DNA of 7,777 nt from Gammaproteobacteria bacterium (GCA_024277555.1 JAJRUY010000098.1:1-7777), one strand, 5' to 3'. Counted from the stretch's first letter, positions 1-6,981 are shown. Made by a program: numbers and translations. The notes: generated by a model not told the origin, from the letters alone.

Positions 1-109
1 CATCCGGGCTAGCCCCATTCTGTTGGTACATGCGAAATATTTCCCCCTCCACGATAGTAGTGTACGCAATGACTAAAATCAACTAAAGGCCTGCGTGATC
101 ATCTTGCTA

Positions 110-131
110 CCTGGTGAGAAATCCGGGTTAA
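110..131 (+). repeat. Solitary copy of the terminal repeat of the 7495-7749 element
   Basis: The segment CCTGGTGAGAAATCCGGG followed by TTAA closely matches the right terminus of the 255-bp element at 7726-7749, in the same orientation, with four differences over about 23 bases. Weaker similarity extends leftwards: 27 of 37 bases match when 96-132 is laid against 7714-7750 by eye. I could not find a matching inverted left end inside 1-110. It is therefore either a relic end, or the right end of a diverged element whose left part is degraded or outside the window. Confidence 0.5.
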
Positions 132-198
132 CCGGTTTGTCGAGTGAAGCAGGATGCCAGAGCCGAGGCCGGTGTCCATAGTTTTCAGGAGCTTATGG

Positions 199-218
199 AT
201 TCCGGCCTGCGCCGGAAT
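199..218. repeat. Palindromic intergenic repeat (ATTCCGGC, loop CTGC, GCCGGAAT)
   Basis: Two perfect 8-base arms, ATTCCGGC (199-206) and GCCGGAAT (211-218), enclose a CTGC loop. The surrounding context, GG before and GACG after, is typical of dispersed intergenic repeats of the general ATTCC(N)GGAAT type, of which Neisseria dRS3 is the best-known example. A short T run follows at 224-228, so on the plus strand the hairpin could also act as a weak terminator. No plus-strand gene in the window reads into it. A truncated inverse copy appears at 7769-7777. Confidence 0.65.
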
Positions 219-300
219 GACGATTTTTCGAGGCGCCTTGGATATTTTGAATCACAATCTACTTCGTCCAGACTTGATCAGAGGTTCCTTAAGAGCTGAA

Positions 301-1344
301 TTAAGATCTGTTTAAAACTGTGACCTGCATGTCATTTTTCAGGTTGGTAAACCCACGCTTGATGACTTGATCAGCGGCTTCAAGACCTTCGATCACCTCC
401 AGCCAGTCGTCAAATCGCTCCCCGCTAGTGATGTCTTTTTGCACCACTTTGTTGTTTTCAACCACATAAACATACTCGCCCTGCCGGTCTGTGCGCAGGG
501 CGGTGAAGGGGATCATGAGGCGTGTTTTGGTAGCGCCGGTCAGTTCTACCCGCACGAATTGTCCGGCCCGAGCCATGCCGGGCGGGTTGTCCAGCCCGAT
601 TTCTATTGTTCCCAGGCGGCTTTGTGGATCCAGAGTGGGGAAGATGCGTTGCAGTTTGCCCGTGAACGGCTGTGAGCCGGGTATGTCCAGTTGTATCCTG
701 ATGCTGCTTTCAGTATCCAGATCCGCCAGCAGCTGTCCGGGTGCGGCCACGCGGACGATCAGTGATCCGGGGTCGGCCAGGGTCAGCAGGTGGCGGTTGC
801 GGGATACCACATCGCCGGGTTCAGCCAGCCGGCGGATTATGATACCGTCAAAAGGTGCCTTGATTACGGTGTACCCCAGGCGTGTTTCCAGTATTTCCAC
901 CTCGGTCTGGGCGAGTTCCAGCTCGGTTTGAGCTTCGATTAAATCCTCTTCAGAGGTGGCTTTGGTTTCGCGCAAACGCTCCAGGCGGGAAACCCTGCGC
1001 GTAGCCATGGAGCGTGTGGCTTTGGCTTTTCTGAGTTCCGCCTTGAGGAGTTCGTTGCTCAGGATGAGCAGCGTATCACCCTGGCTGACCCTGTCTCCTT
1101 CAAACCAGGGGAGGCTGGCGATACGCCCTTCTTCCTGGGTATGTACGCGCAGGATATGACGGTATGCCAGGGTACCGGAACGCTGCCACTTGCCGGCAAC
1201 AGACCGCTTTTGCACCCGGGCTACTTCTACCAGCACCGGAGACGCCTTGTTCTGCTTTGATGCCGGAGCGGGCGCCTTGCTGTCATTGCAGGCGCTGGCG
1301 AGTGTGAGCAGCAGCATGAAAAACAGGGTTTTTGCAATATCCAT
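301..1344 (-). CDS. RND/HlyD-type periplasmic adaptor lipoprotein
   Basis: This is a membrane fusion protein of the kind that joins an inner-membrane RND pump to an outer-membrane channel. From the ATG at 1344 it has 347 residues. A lipoprotein signal (hydrophobic LFFMLLLTL, then ASAC) places the lipidated cysteine at residue 19. The two barrel-sandwich (lipoyl-like) halves lie at about 72-96 (EEGRI...FEGDRVSQGD) and 159-190 (IKAPFDGII...EPGDVV). They flank a charged alpha-helical hairpin at about 97-156. A beta-barrel (about 195-272) and a C-terminal membrane-proximal domain (MIPFTALRTD onward) complete the family layout and normal length. The ATG lies two bases after the stop of the S24-like gene and has no clear ribosome binding site, so translational coupling is likely. 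A TTG at 1350 is an alternative start. No RND permease follows within the 300 bases available, so the substrate cannot be inferred. Confidence 0.9.
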   Translation of the reverse strand: MDIAKTLFFMLLLTLASACNDSKAPAPASKQNKASPVLVEVARVQKRSVAGKWQRSGTLAYRHILRVHTQEEGRIASLPWFEGDRVSQGDTLLILSNELLKAELRKAKATRSMATRRVSRLERLRETKATSEEDLIEAQTELELAQTEVEILETRLGYTVIKAPFDGIIIRRLAEPGDVVSRNRHLLTLADPGSLIVRVAAPGQLLADLDTESSIRIQLDIPGSQPFTGKLQRIFPTLDPQSRLGTIEIGLDNPPGMARAGQFVRVELTGATKTRLMIPFTALRTDRQGEYVYVVENNKVVQKDITSGERFDDWLEVIEGLEAADQVIKRGFTNLKNDMQVTVLNRS

Positions 1345-1346
1345 GA

Positions 1347-1676
1347 TCAATAGTCGTAGTGTTTCACTTTGCGCTTGATATTGCGTTGTATGGCAATGGC
1401 TTCAGCTTTCCATTCCAGATCCTGTAGTGGAATTTCCGGATACAGGTCATTCAGGGCGACCAGGCGTTCTCCTTGCTCATCCTCGATGTAAAGGCGGAAC
1501 CATCGTACGCCTTCCACCAGGGCCATGATATACATGCCGTGAATACACTGGTCGGAAGGCTCGAACACAACAATACAACCGTCCGGAAACTCCGGCTCCA
1601 TGCTGTTTCCCAGAACCCGAAGGGCAAAGGGTTCCCTGGCGCTGCAGTTACCGAGGGTATGTTGTGATTCTTCCAC
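1347..1676 (-). CDS. Small S24/LexA-peptidase-fold protein, probably without the catalytic lysine
   Basis: This 109-residue protein consists of little more than an S24/S26-like fold. The signature GNSMEPEFPDG (23-33) contains Ser25, equivalent to the nucleophile of LexA-type self-cleaving repressors. The strand that normally carries the general-base lysine in a KRL context reads VRWFRLY (57-63), so phenylalanine or arginine stands where lysine is expected. There is no N-terminal helix-turn-helix, so this is not a complete LexA or phage-type repressor. The GTG start at 1676 is supported by GGAG seven bases upstream. The gene precedes and is probably co-transcribed with the adaptor, with a two-base gap. 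It could be a catalytically inactive relative or one using other residues. The fold assignment is fairly safe; the function is unknown. Confidence 0.75.
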   Translation of the reverse strand: MEESQHTLGNCSAREPFALRVLGNSMEPEFPDGCIVVFEPSDQCIHGMYIMALVEGVRWFRLYIEDEQGERLVALNDLYPEIPLQDLEWKAEAIAIQRNIKRKVKHYDY

Positions 1677-1696
1677 CTGGAGTCTCCGCTTTTGCT

Positions 1697-1702
1697 ATTA
1701 TG
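1697..1702 (-). promoter_or_regulatory. Possible -10 box for the S24-like/adaptor unit
   Basis: Read on the minus strand, the hexamer CATAAT matches the sigma-70 -10 consensus at five of six positions. It lies about 20 bases upstream of the GTG start at 1676, leaving room for a short leader with the GGAG ribosome binding site. No convincing -35 box stands at the right distance; the nearest candidate, TTCCGA, is a poor match 19 bases away. Confidence 0.35.
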
Positions 1703-1738
1703 GGATGCTTGGTTACGGGGGTCGGAAATCCCTGATTT

Positions 1739-1768
1739 TTAACAGTTAATTTTAATTTTCAGTATAAC
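1739..1768 (+). promoter_or_regulatory. Promoter-like pair abutting the ABC transporter start
   Basis: TTAACA (1739-1744) and TATAAC (1763-1768) match the sigma-70 -35 and -10 consensus hexamers at five of six positions each, with an 18-base spacer, in an AT-rich stretch. TATAAC ends directly against the ATG at 1769. If it is used, the transcript would begin about six bases inside the annotated gene. In that case translation would need a later start, or the match is fortuitous and the real promoter lies further upstream. There is no Shine-Dalgarno sequence before the ATG. Confidence 0.4.
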
Positions 1769-3592
1769 ATGAATCATGCCCGGGGGCAGGCCCCGCAAGT
1801 ACACAAGAATCGCCGCGATCTGCATAACCTGCGGAATATGCTGCCGTTTCTCTGGGAATTCCGGGGCAGGGCGCTGTTCGCCCTGGGATGCCTGGTGTTG
1901 TCCAAGGTGGCCAATGTGGGGGTACCCCTGGTACTCAAGCATATCGTGGATGCCCTGGAAACCCAACCGGGACGGATGCTGGTTCTGCCACTAAGCCTGC
2001 TGCTCGCCTATGGTGCGCTGAAGCTTTCTGCCAGCCTGTTCAATGAACTTAGAGATGTGGTTTTTGCCAAGGTGCGTTACCGTGCCATGCGCCGCCTGTC
2101 TACCCGGGTGCTGGAGCATCTGCACAACCTTTCCCTGCGCTTTCATCTGGAGCGCCAGACAGGAGGCATCAGCCGGGATCTCGAGCGTGGCACGCGCTCG
2201 GTAGCGCAGATTCTCAACTATATGGCGTTCAGCATTCTTCCGATCCTGGTGGAGTTCGTGCTGGTGGGGGCGATACTGTTCACCCAGTATGACTCGGTAT
2301 TCATGCTGATCACCTTTGGCACAGTGCTGGTCTACGCGCTGGTGACGGTGGCGATTACCGAATGGCGCATGGATTTTCGTCATCATATGAACAAGCTCGA
2401 TTCTGAGGCCAATTCCCGGGCCATGGACAGCCTGATCAACTATGAAACCGTAAAGTACTTTGGCAACGAAAAGCTGGAAGTGGAGCGTTTCGACAACAAG
2501 CTCGGTGCCTGGGAGCAATGGGCGGTAAAAAGCCAGACTTCCATGTCCGTGCTTAATTTTGCCCAGGGGACGGTGATCGCCATCGGGGTTACTCTGGTGA
2601 TGATTTTTGCGGCGCGGGGGGTTACCACTGGCGATATGAGCATCGGGGATCTGGTGCTGGTAAATGCCTTTCTGCTGCAATTGTTCATTCCCCTCGGCTT
2701 CCTGGGAATCGTTTACCGGCAGATCAAATATGCCCTGGCGGACATGGATTTGATCTTCAAGCTGCTGGAGCGGGAGCCGGAAATACGCGATGCCGCCGAT
2801 GCGCATCCGTTGCAACTGAAAGGAGGTCGTGTCCGTTTTGAACAGGTGGATTTTTCCTATGATCCGGAACGCAGGATACTGTCGGGTGTGGATTTTGAAG
2901 TGCCACCGGGGAAGAAGCTTGCCATTGTCGGGCACAGTGGCGCAGGCAAATCCACCGTTGCCCGCCTGTTGTATCGCTTCTATGATGTGACTGGCGGCAG
3001 TATACGCATCGATGGTCAGGATGTACGCGAAGTTACCCAGGACAGTTTGCGCGCCGCCATTGGTATCGTGCCCCAGGATACGGTGCTGTTCAATGACACG
3101 ATTTACTACAACATTGCCTATGGACGCATTTCGGCCAGCCGTGAAGAAGTGGAGCAGGCGGCGGAAATGGCTCATATCCGCGCATTTATCGAAAGCCTTC
3201 CCGATGGCTGGGAGACATTGGTGGGTGAACGGGGTCTGAAGCTTTCCGGCGGCGAGAAGCAGCGGGTGGCCATCGCCAGGGCCATGCTCAAGCGGCCGCA
3301 GATCCTGGTCTTCGATGAAGCCACCTCTTCCCTGGATTCCAAGACCGAGCAGGCGATTCAGGAAACCCTGGTGCAAGTAGCGCAGCACCATACCACGCTG
3401 GTGGTGGCGCACCGGCTTTCCACGGTTGTGGATGCAGATGAAATTCTGGTGATGGAGAAGGGAAGGATTTGCGAACGGGGCACCCACCAGCAATTGCTGG
3501 TGCAAGGCGGAGTTTATGCGGAGATGTGGGAGCTACAGCAAAAAAAACGGGCTGATGACAGTTTCGCCCGCAACAAGCAGGAGCTTCGATGA
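1769..3592 (+). CDS. Atm1/HMT1-type ABC half-transporter
   Basis: This 607-residue inner-membrane exporter has a transmembrane domain (about 30-325) fused to an ATPase domain (about 350-590), and works as a homodimer. The ATPase set is complete: Walker A GHSGAGKST (388-396), Q-loop Gln436, signature LSGGEKQR (492-499), Walker B ILVFDE with catalytic Glu517, and H-loop His548. The membrane part carries the TEWRMDFRHHMN stretch (197-208), NYETVKYFGNE (224-234) and VNAFLLQLFIPLGFLG (298-313), which are hallmarks of the Atm1/ABCB7/HMT1 branch rather than of MsbA or multidrug exporters. Characterised members export glutathione-bound sulfur or metal conjugates and protect against heavy metals; in mitochondria they support cytosolic iron-sulfur cluster assembly. 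The ATG is chosen because conserved sequence begins near residue 19, before the next methionine at 24. The stop overlaps the start of the CCA gene (ATGA). The exact substrate is not readable from sequence. Confidence 0.93.
   Translation: MNHARGQAPQVHKNRRDLHNLRNMLPFLWEFRGRALFALGCLVLSKVANVGVPLVLKHIVDALETQPGRMLVLPLSLLLAYGALKLSASLFNELRDVVFAKVRYRAMRRLSTRVLEHLHNLSLRFHLERQTGGISRDLERGTRSVAQILNYMAFSILPILVEFVLVGAILFTQYDSVFMLITFGTVLVYALVTVAITEWRMDFRHHMNKLDSEANSRAMDSLINYETVKYFGNEKLEVERFDNKLGAWEQWAVKSQTSMSVLNFAQGTVIAIGVTLVMIFAARGVTTGDMSIGDLVLVNAFLLQLFIPLGFLGIVYRQIKYALADMDLIFKLLEREPEIRDAADAHPLQLKGGRVRFEQVDFSYDPERRILSGVDFEVPPGKKLAIVGHSGAGKSTVARLLYRFYDVTGGSIRIDGQDVREVTQDSLRAAIGIVPQDTVLFNDTIYYNIAYGRISASREEVEQAAEMAHIRAFIESLPDGWETLVGERGLKLSGGEKQRVAIARAMLKRPQILVFDEATSSLDSKTEQAIQETLVQVAQHHTTLVVAHRLSTVVDADEILVMEKGRICERGTHQQLLVQGGVYAEMWELQQKKRADDSFARNKQELR
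3579..3583 (+). promoter_or_regulatory. Ribosome binding site for the CCA gene
   Basis: AGGAG lies five bases before the ATG at 3589, inside the last codons of the ABC transporter. It fixes the start of the downstream gene and supports coupled translation through the ATGA overlap. Confidence 0.75.
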
Positions 3593-4746
3593 AAGAAAAT
3601 GGCTCGAAACCGCGGATTTATCTGGTCGGCGGCGCTGTTCGTGACAAACTCCTGGGCTTGCCCGTGGTGGATCGTGACTGGGTGGTGGTGGGCGCCACTA
3701 CAGAAGACATGTTGAGACAAGGGTTTGTGCCGGTGTCTGGTGCTTTTCCGGTATTCCGGCATCCGCAAACCGGAGAAGAGTATGCCCTGGCCCGGCGCGA
3801 AACCAAAACCGGCTCCGGCTACCATGGGTTTTCTGTGGAAACCGGCCCGGATGTCACCCTGGAACAGGATCTTGCCCGCCGGGATCTCACCATCAATGCC
3901 ATGGCGGAGGATGAGCAAGGAAACATCATCGACCCATTTGATGGCCAGAAAGATCTGCAAAGCGGGATTTTACGCCATGTTACCCCTGCTTTTGCCGAAG
4001 ATCCTGTACGTTTGCTGCGTATTGCGCGATTTTCTGCCCGTTTTTACGGTCGGGGTTTTCATGTTGCCCACGCAACCCATGCTTTGATGAAGCAAATGGT
4101 GGCAGCCGGGGAGCCGGCACAGCTGCAGGGGCAGCGAATCTGGCAGGAAATGGCCAGGGCGCTTATGGAAGAACAGCCCTGGCGGTTTTTCCAGGTGCTG
4201 CATGCCTGCGGAGCACTGGCGCAGCTGTTTCCGGCGCTCGCTTCTGCCCTGCCCGATGCTCCGGCGCATGGAAACGAAAAGGACAGCGAGCCAATTGCGG
4301 TTCTAAAGCGCGCTGTGGCAAGAGGCGCGAGCCTGCCGCTGCGCTTTGTCTGTATCATGCAATACGCCGTGGATGCGGTTCATCCTTCGGGGTCGCTGAT
4401 GCACTGGCTGGGTGTGGACAAAAAAACTGCAACATTGTTTGAAAACTGGCTGCAGGCCCGCACCCTGCTTGCCCGACTGCCCGAGGGAAGTGCGCAAGAT
4501 TACCGCCGGTATCTGCAGCGTTTCCGCAATCACCATTCCCTGCTTGGCCAGCTTGCCCGAATCTGCACGCCGCAGTTGGCTGAGCAAGTGCTGCCATTGC
4601 TGGAGCGGGCGCGAACCGCCATGCTCAGCGTAGATGCGGCCCGATTGCAGGAACAGGGCTGGCAGGGAAAAGCGCTGGGAGAAGAATTGTCCCGCTGGCA
4701 GGAACAGGCGATCGCATCCGTCCTGGGGGAAACCGGTGAAACCTGA
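3589..4746 (+). CDS. cca: CCA-adding tRNA nucleotidyltransferase
   Basis: This enzyme adds or repairs the CCA 3' end of tRNAs in the cytoplasm without a template. The 385-residue protein has the bacterial class II nucleotidyltransferase motifs: GGAVRD (14-19), the catalytic DRD pair Asp28/Asp30, the RRDLTINAMA segment (97-106) and EDPVRLLRIARFSARF (137-152) leading into the helical neck. Many gammaproteobacterial homologues, including E. coli Cca at 412 residues, carry an HD phosphohydrolase domain in the C-terminal half. Here the matching region (about 225-265) lacks a recognisable GHT...HD signature, so phosphatase and phosphodiesterase activities are probably absent and the protein is shorter. 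Its start overlaps the ABC stop by four bases and its end overlaps the kinase start by 11 bases. No promoter is evident between it and its neighbours. Confidence 0.95.
   Translation: MKENGSKPRIYLVGGAVRDKLLGLPVVDRDWVVVGATTEDMLRQGFVPVSGAFPVFRHPQTGEEYALARRETKTGSGYHGFSVETGPDVTLEQDLARRDLTINAMAEDEQGNIIDPFDGQKDLQSGILRHVTPAFAEDPVRLLRIARFSARFYGRGFHVAHATHALMKQMVAAGEPAQLQGQRIWQEMARALMEEQPWRFFQVLHACGALAQLFPALASALPDAPAHGNEKDSEPIAVLKRAVARGASLPLRFVCIMQYAVDAVHPSGSLMHWLGVDKKTATLFENWLQARTLLARLPEGSAQDYRRYLQRFRNHHSLLGQLARICTPQLAEQVLPLLERARTAMLSVDAARLQEQGWQGKALGEELSRWQEQAIASVLGETGET
4725..4730 (+). promoter_or_regulatory. Ribosome binding site deciding the kinase start
   Basis: GGGGGA lies five bases before the GTG at 4736. 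It favours this start over the in-frame ATG at 4634, which would add 34 charged, poorly hydrophobic residues encoded entirely within the CCA gene. Confidence 0.65.
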
Positions 4747-6331
4747 AACAGAAAATGCTGCCGTACCGGACATCTGGCAGGTATTGCGTTCCGCAGGCTT
4801 GCTGCCGCCCCTGCTGGTATTGGGTGGCGGGGTGGTGGCCGGCAGCGTTATTTCCCTGTTTGGCTTGTATAACCAGGGACTGGGCAGAACCGGCATCTAC
4901 CTGCTGGTGCTGGCCGGCGGCCTGGCGCTGTTTGGCCTGGTGGCGTTTCTGCTGCAGATGAAACGCCAGCTGCTTGCGCCTCTGGTTGCGCTGGAAACTT
5001 CTGTGGCGCAGATCTCCCAAGGGGAGCCGGGCGCAGTTTTGCCAAGTGGGGATACCGGTGTGTTCAGCACCATGGTGCAGGACATCGACAGCATCAACAA
5101 GGAACTGATGGATCTGTATGAAGACATGGACAGCCGCATTGCCCGGCACACCACCAGACTGGCGCAAAAGACGGCTTCGCTGAAAATTCTCTACGATGTG
5201 GCAGCCACCATCAACCGGGTGGAAGATCTGGATGAACTGCTGGTGCGTTTCCTGCGGGTGCTCAAGGAAATGGTCAATGGTCTGGCCATCAGCGCAAAGG
5301 TAGTGCAACTGGGGGGGCATATGCGCCTGGTCGGTGCGATAGGCTTGGATGACCAGCTGCAGCGGGAAGCGGAATTGCTGCCTCTGGAAATCTGTCCCTG
5401 TGGTCTGGCGCTATCCCCGGGGAATGTGTGCTGCAGGCATGAGGCGCAATACTGTGTTAAACAGCTGGGAAGAAAAATGTATACAGCACAGGAAGTAGAG
5501 CAGATTTCGGTTCCCCTGGAATATCATGGGGACATTCTGGGGCAATACGATATTTATGTGCAGCGCCCCGGTGCGTCAGAGCGGGAGGATATTATGGAAC
5601 TGCTGGAAACCGTAGGCAGCCATCTTGGTATGGCAGTGGCCAAGCAGCGTTCTGATGAAAACGCCCGCCGCCTTTCCATCTATGAAGAACGCAACGCCCT
5701 CGCTCACGAGCTGCATGACTCCCTGGCGCAAACCCTGGCCAGCCTGCGCTTTCAGATTCGCATGATGGAGGACAGCCTGCAACAGGAGCAGGATTGTCAA
5801 CTGGTATCCAGTGACCTGGAGCGTATCCGCAACGGCGTGGACGAAGCGCATACGGAACTGCGGGAGCTGCTCAACAGCTTCCGTGCTTCCATGGATGGGC
5901 GGGATCTGAGTACTGCTCTGGAAAAATTGGTGCAGCGTTTTTCCCTGGAAACCGGAGTTGCGACTTACTACCAGCAGGAATGTGTGCAACCAAAGCTTTC
6001 CTCCACGGAAGAAATGCAGATATTGCGTATTGTGCAGGAATCCCTGGCCAATATACGCAAGCATGCCCATGCTCATACGGTGCGGGTGCTGCTGACCCGC
6101 CGTGCTGGTTCCTATGTGCTTCTGGTCGAAGACGATGGCGCAGGATTTGAAGGCAAGGCCAGAGAAGGCCACCCTGGAGAGCATATCGGCCTTTCCATCA
6201 TGGAAGAACGGGCGAGGCGCCTGGGGGGGCAGTTGCGAATCGAAAGCGAAGTGGGTGAGGGCACCCGGGTGGAATTGACTTATGCTCCCAAGGTGCGCCC
6301 GCGGGACATCGACAGGAAATGGACAAGCTGA
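4736..6331 (+). CDS. NarX-like sensor histidine kinase, two TM segments, cysteine-rich GAF-like domain
   Basis: This inner-membrane kinase has 531 residues from the GTG at 4736. Two hydrophobic helices (about 21-45 and 53-73) are separated by a loop of only about seven residues, so NarX's periplasmic nitrate-binding domain is missing. A HAMP-like linker and coiled coil (about 74-150) lead to a GAF-like domain (about 151-303) holding Cys220, Cys222, Cys232, Cys233 and Cys240. The kinase core is HisKA_3/HATPase_c: phospho-acceptor His327 in AHELHDSLAQ, N-box QESLANIRKHA (Asn439), DDGAGF (466-471) and GLSIMEERARRLGG (485-498). All residues needed for activity appear present. The cysteine cluster suggests cytoplasmic sensing of redox state, a metal, an iron-sulfur cluster or reactive sulfur, but the signal is unknown. 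It overlaps both the CCA gene and the response regulator, its evident partner. Confidence 0.92.
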   Translation: MKPETENAAVPDIWQVLRSAGLLPPLLVLGGGVVAGSVISLFGLYNQGLGRTGIYLLVLAGGLALFGLVAFLLQMKRQLLAPLVALETSVAQISQGEPGAVLPSGDTGVFSTMVQDIDSINKELMDLYEDMDSRIARHTTRLAQKTASLKILYDVAATINRVEDLDELLVRFLRVLKEMVNGLAISAKVVQLGGHMRLVGAIGLDDQLQREAELLPLEICPCGLALSPGNVCCRHEAQYCVKQLGRKMYTAQEVEQISVPLEYHGDILGQYDIYVQRPGASEREDIMELLETVGSHLGMAVAKQRSDENARRLSIYEERNALAHELHDSLAQTLASLRFQIRMMEDSLQQEQDCQLVSSDLERIRNGVDEAHTELRELLNSFRASMDGRDLSTALEKLVQRFSLETGVATYYQQECVQPKLSSTEEMQILRIVQESLANIRKHAHAHTVRVLLTRRAGSYVLLVEDDGAGFEGKAREGHPGEHIGLSIMEERARRLGGQLRIESEVGEGTRVELTYAPKVRPRDIDRKWTS

Positions 6332-6981
6332 TGCGAATACTATTGATTGATGACCATGCCTTGTTCCGTATCGGCCTGCGCGAATTGCTGGAGCGGCGCG
6401 GGCTGGAAGTGGTGGATGCGGTTGGTGATTGCGAGGTTGGCATTGCACTGGTGCTGGAAACACAGCCGGATGTGGTGCTGCTGGATATGCGCATGCCGCA
6501 AATGACCGGCCTGGAGGTGTTGCAGATCCTGCGCGACAAGGGGCAGGAAATGCCTGTGGTCATCCTCACCACCAGCCGGGTGGAAACTGATGTGATTGCG
6601 TCTTTGCAGCGCGGTGCCCAGGGTTATCTGCTAAAAGATATGGAACCTGACGACCTGATCAAATCCCTGAATGACATCGTAGCCGGGCAAACCGTGGTCG
6701 CCAATGAGCTTACCATGGTGCTGGCCAGAGCCGTGCGCGGGGATGATCCGGCAAAGAGCGGATCGACCATGGATCTGCTGACCCCCAGGGAGCAGGAAAT
6801 ACTCTGCCTGCTGGCAGAAGGACAAAGCAACAAGGTCATTGCTAGAAACCTGGGCATTTCCGATGGCACGGTGAAGCTGCATGTAAAAGCCATATTGCGC
6901 AAGCTGAATGTGCATTCCCGGGTGGAAGCCGCCGTAATCGCAGTGGAACAAAAGTTTTGCCGCAAAGATGAACCCAACTGA
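6319..6981 (+). CDS. NarL/FixJ-family response regulator
   Basis: This 220-residue transcription factor has an N-terminal receiver and a C-terminal LuxR-type DNA-binding domain. The receiver shows the acidic pair Asp11/Asp12, phosphorylation site Asp56 in VVLLDMRMP, switch threonine at 84 or 85 and conserved Lys106 in YLLKDM. The helix-turn-helix region (about 151-213) begins LTPREQEIL and contains the recognition segment GISDGTVKLHVKAIL. All features point to a functional NarL-type regulator phosphorylated by the adjacent kinase, whose gene it overlaps by 13 bases. An ATG at 6331, forming a TGATG junction with the kinase stop, is an equally plausible start that removes four residues. Targets cannot be read from the window; I did not find an obvious NarL-type heptamer palindrome at the two promoter candidates. 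Confidence 0.95.
   Translation: MDKLMRILLIDDHALFRIGLRELLERRGLEVVDAVGDCEVGIALVLETQPDVVLLDMRMPQMTGLEVLQILRDKGQEMPVVILTTSRVETDVIASLQRGAQGYLLKDMEPDDLIKSLNDIVAGQTVVANELTMVLARAVRGDDPAKSGSTMDLLTPREQEILCLLAEGQSNKVIARNLGISDGTVKLHVKAILRKLNVHSRVEAAVIAVEQKFCRKDEPN

Larger units (their letters stand above)
1..300. other. Gene-free flank containing repeat pieces
   Basis: I see no convincing coding region here on either strand. The stretch lies downstream of the minus-strand adaptor gene, where an RND pump gene would often be found. It begins with CATCCGGGCTAG, which resembles the outer end of the inverted-repeat element at 7495-7749. It contains a second solitary copy of that end near 110-131 and a palindromic repeat at 199-218. 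I see no clear intrinsic terminator for the leftward transcript of the adaptor gene. Confidence 0.6.

Noticed and set aside
33..46. Palindrome GAAATATTTC as a possible operator
   Set aside because: It is an AT-rich 10-base palindrome with no gene start nearby, so there is no basis for calling a regulatory site.
199..228. Intrinsic terminator for the adaptor gene
   Set aside because: The T run follows the hairpin on the plus strand, whereas the adaptor is transcribed leftwards; on that strand no T run follows.
1991..3505. A 504-codon open frame on the minus strand opposite the ABC transporter
   Set aside because: It is antisense to a gene with every ABC motif intact. Its translation is rich in His, Gln and Pro without recognisable domains, as expected for the shadow of a GC-rich gene.
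4634..4735. N-terminal extension of the kinase from the ATG at 4634
   Set aside because: The extra 34 residues are highly charged, lie wholly inside the CCA gene and lack a ribosome binding site, whereas the GTG at 4736 has GGGGGA at good spacing.
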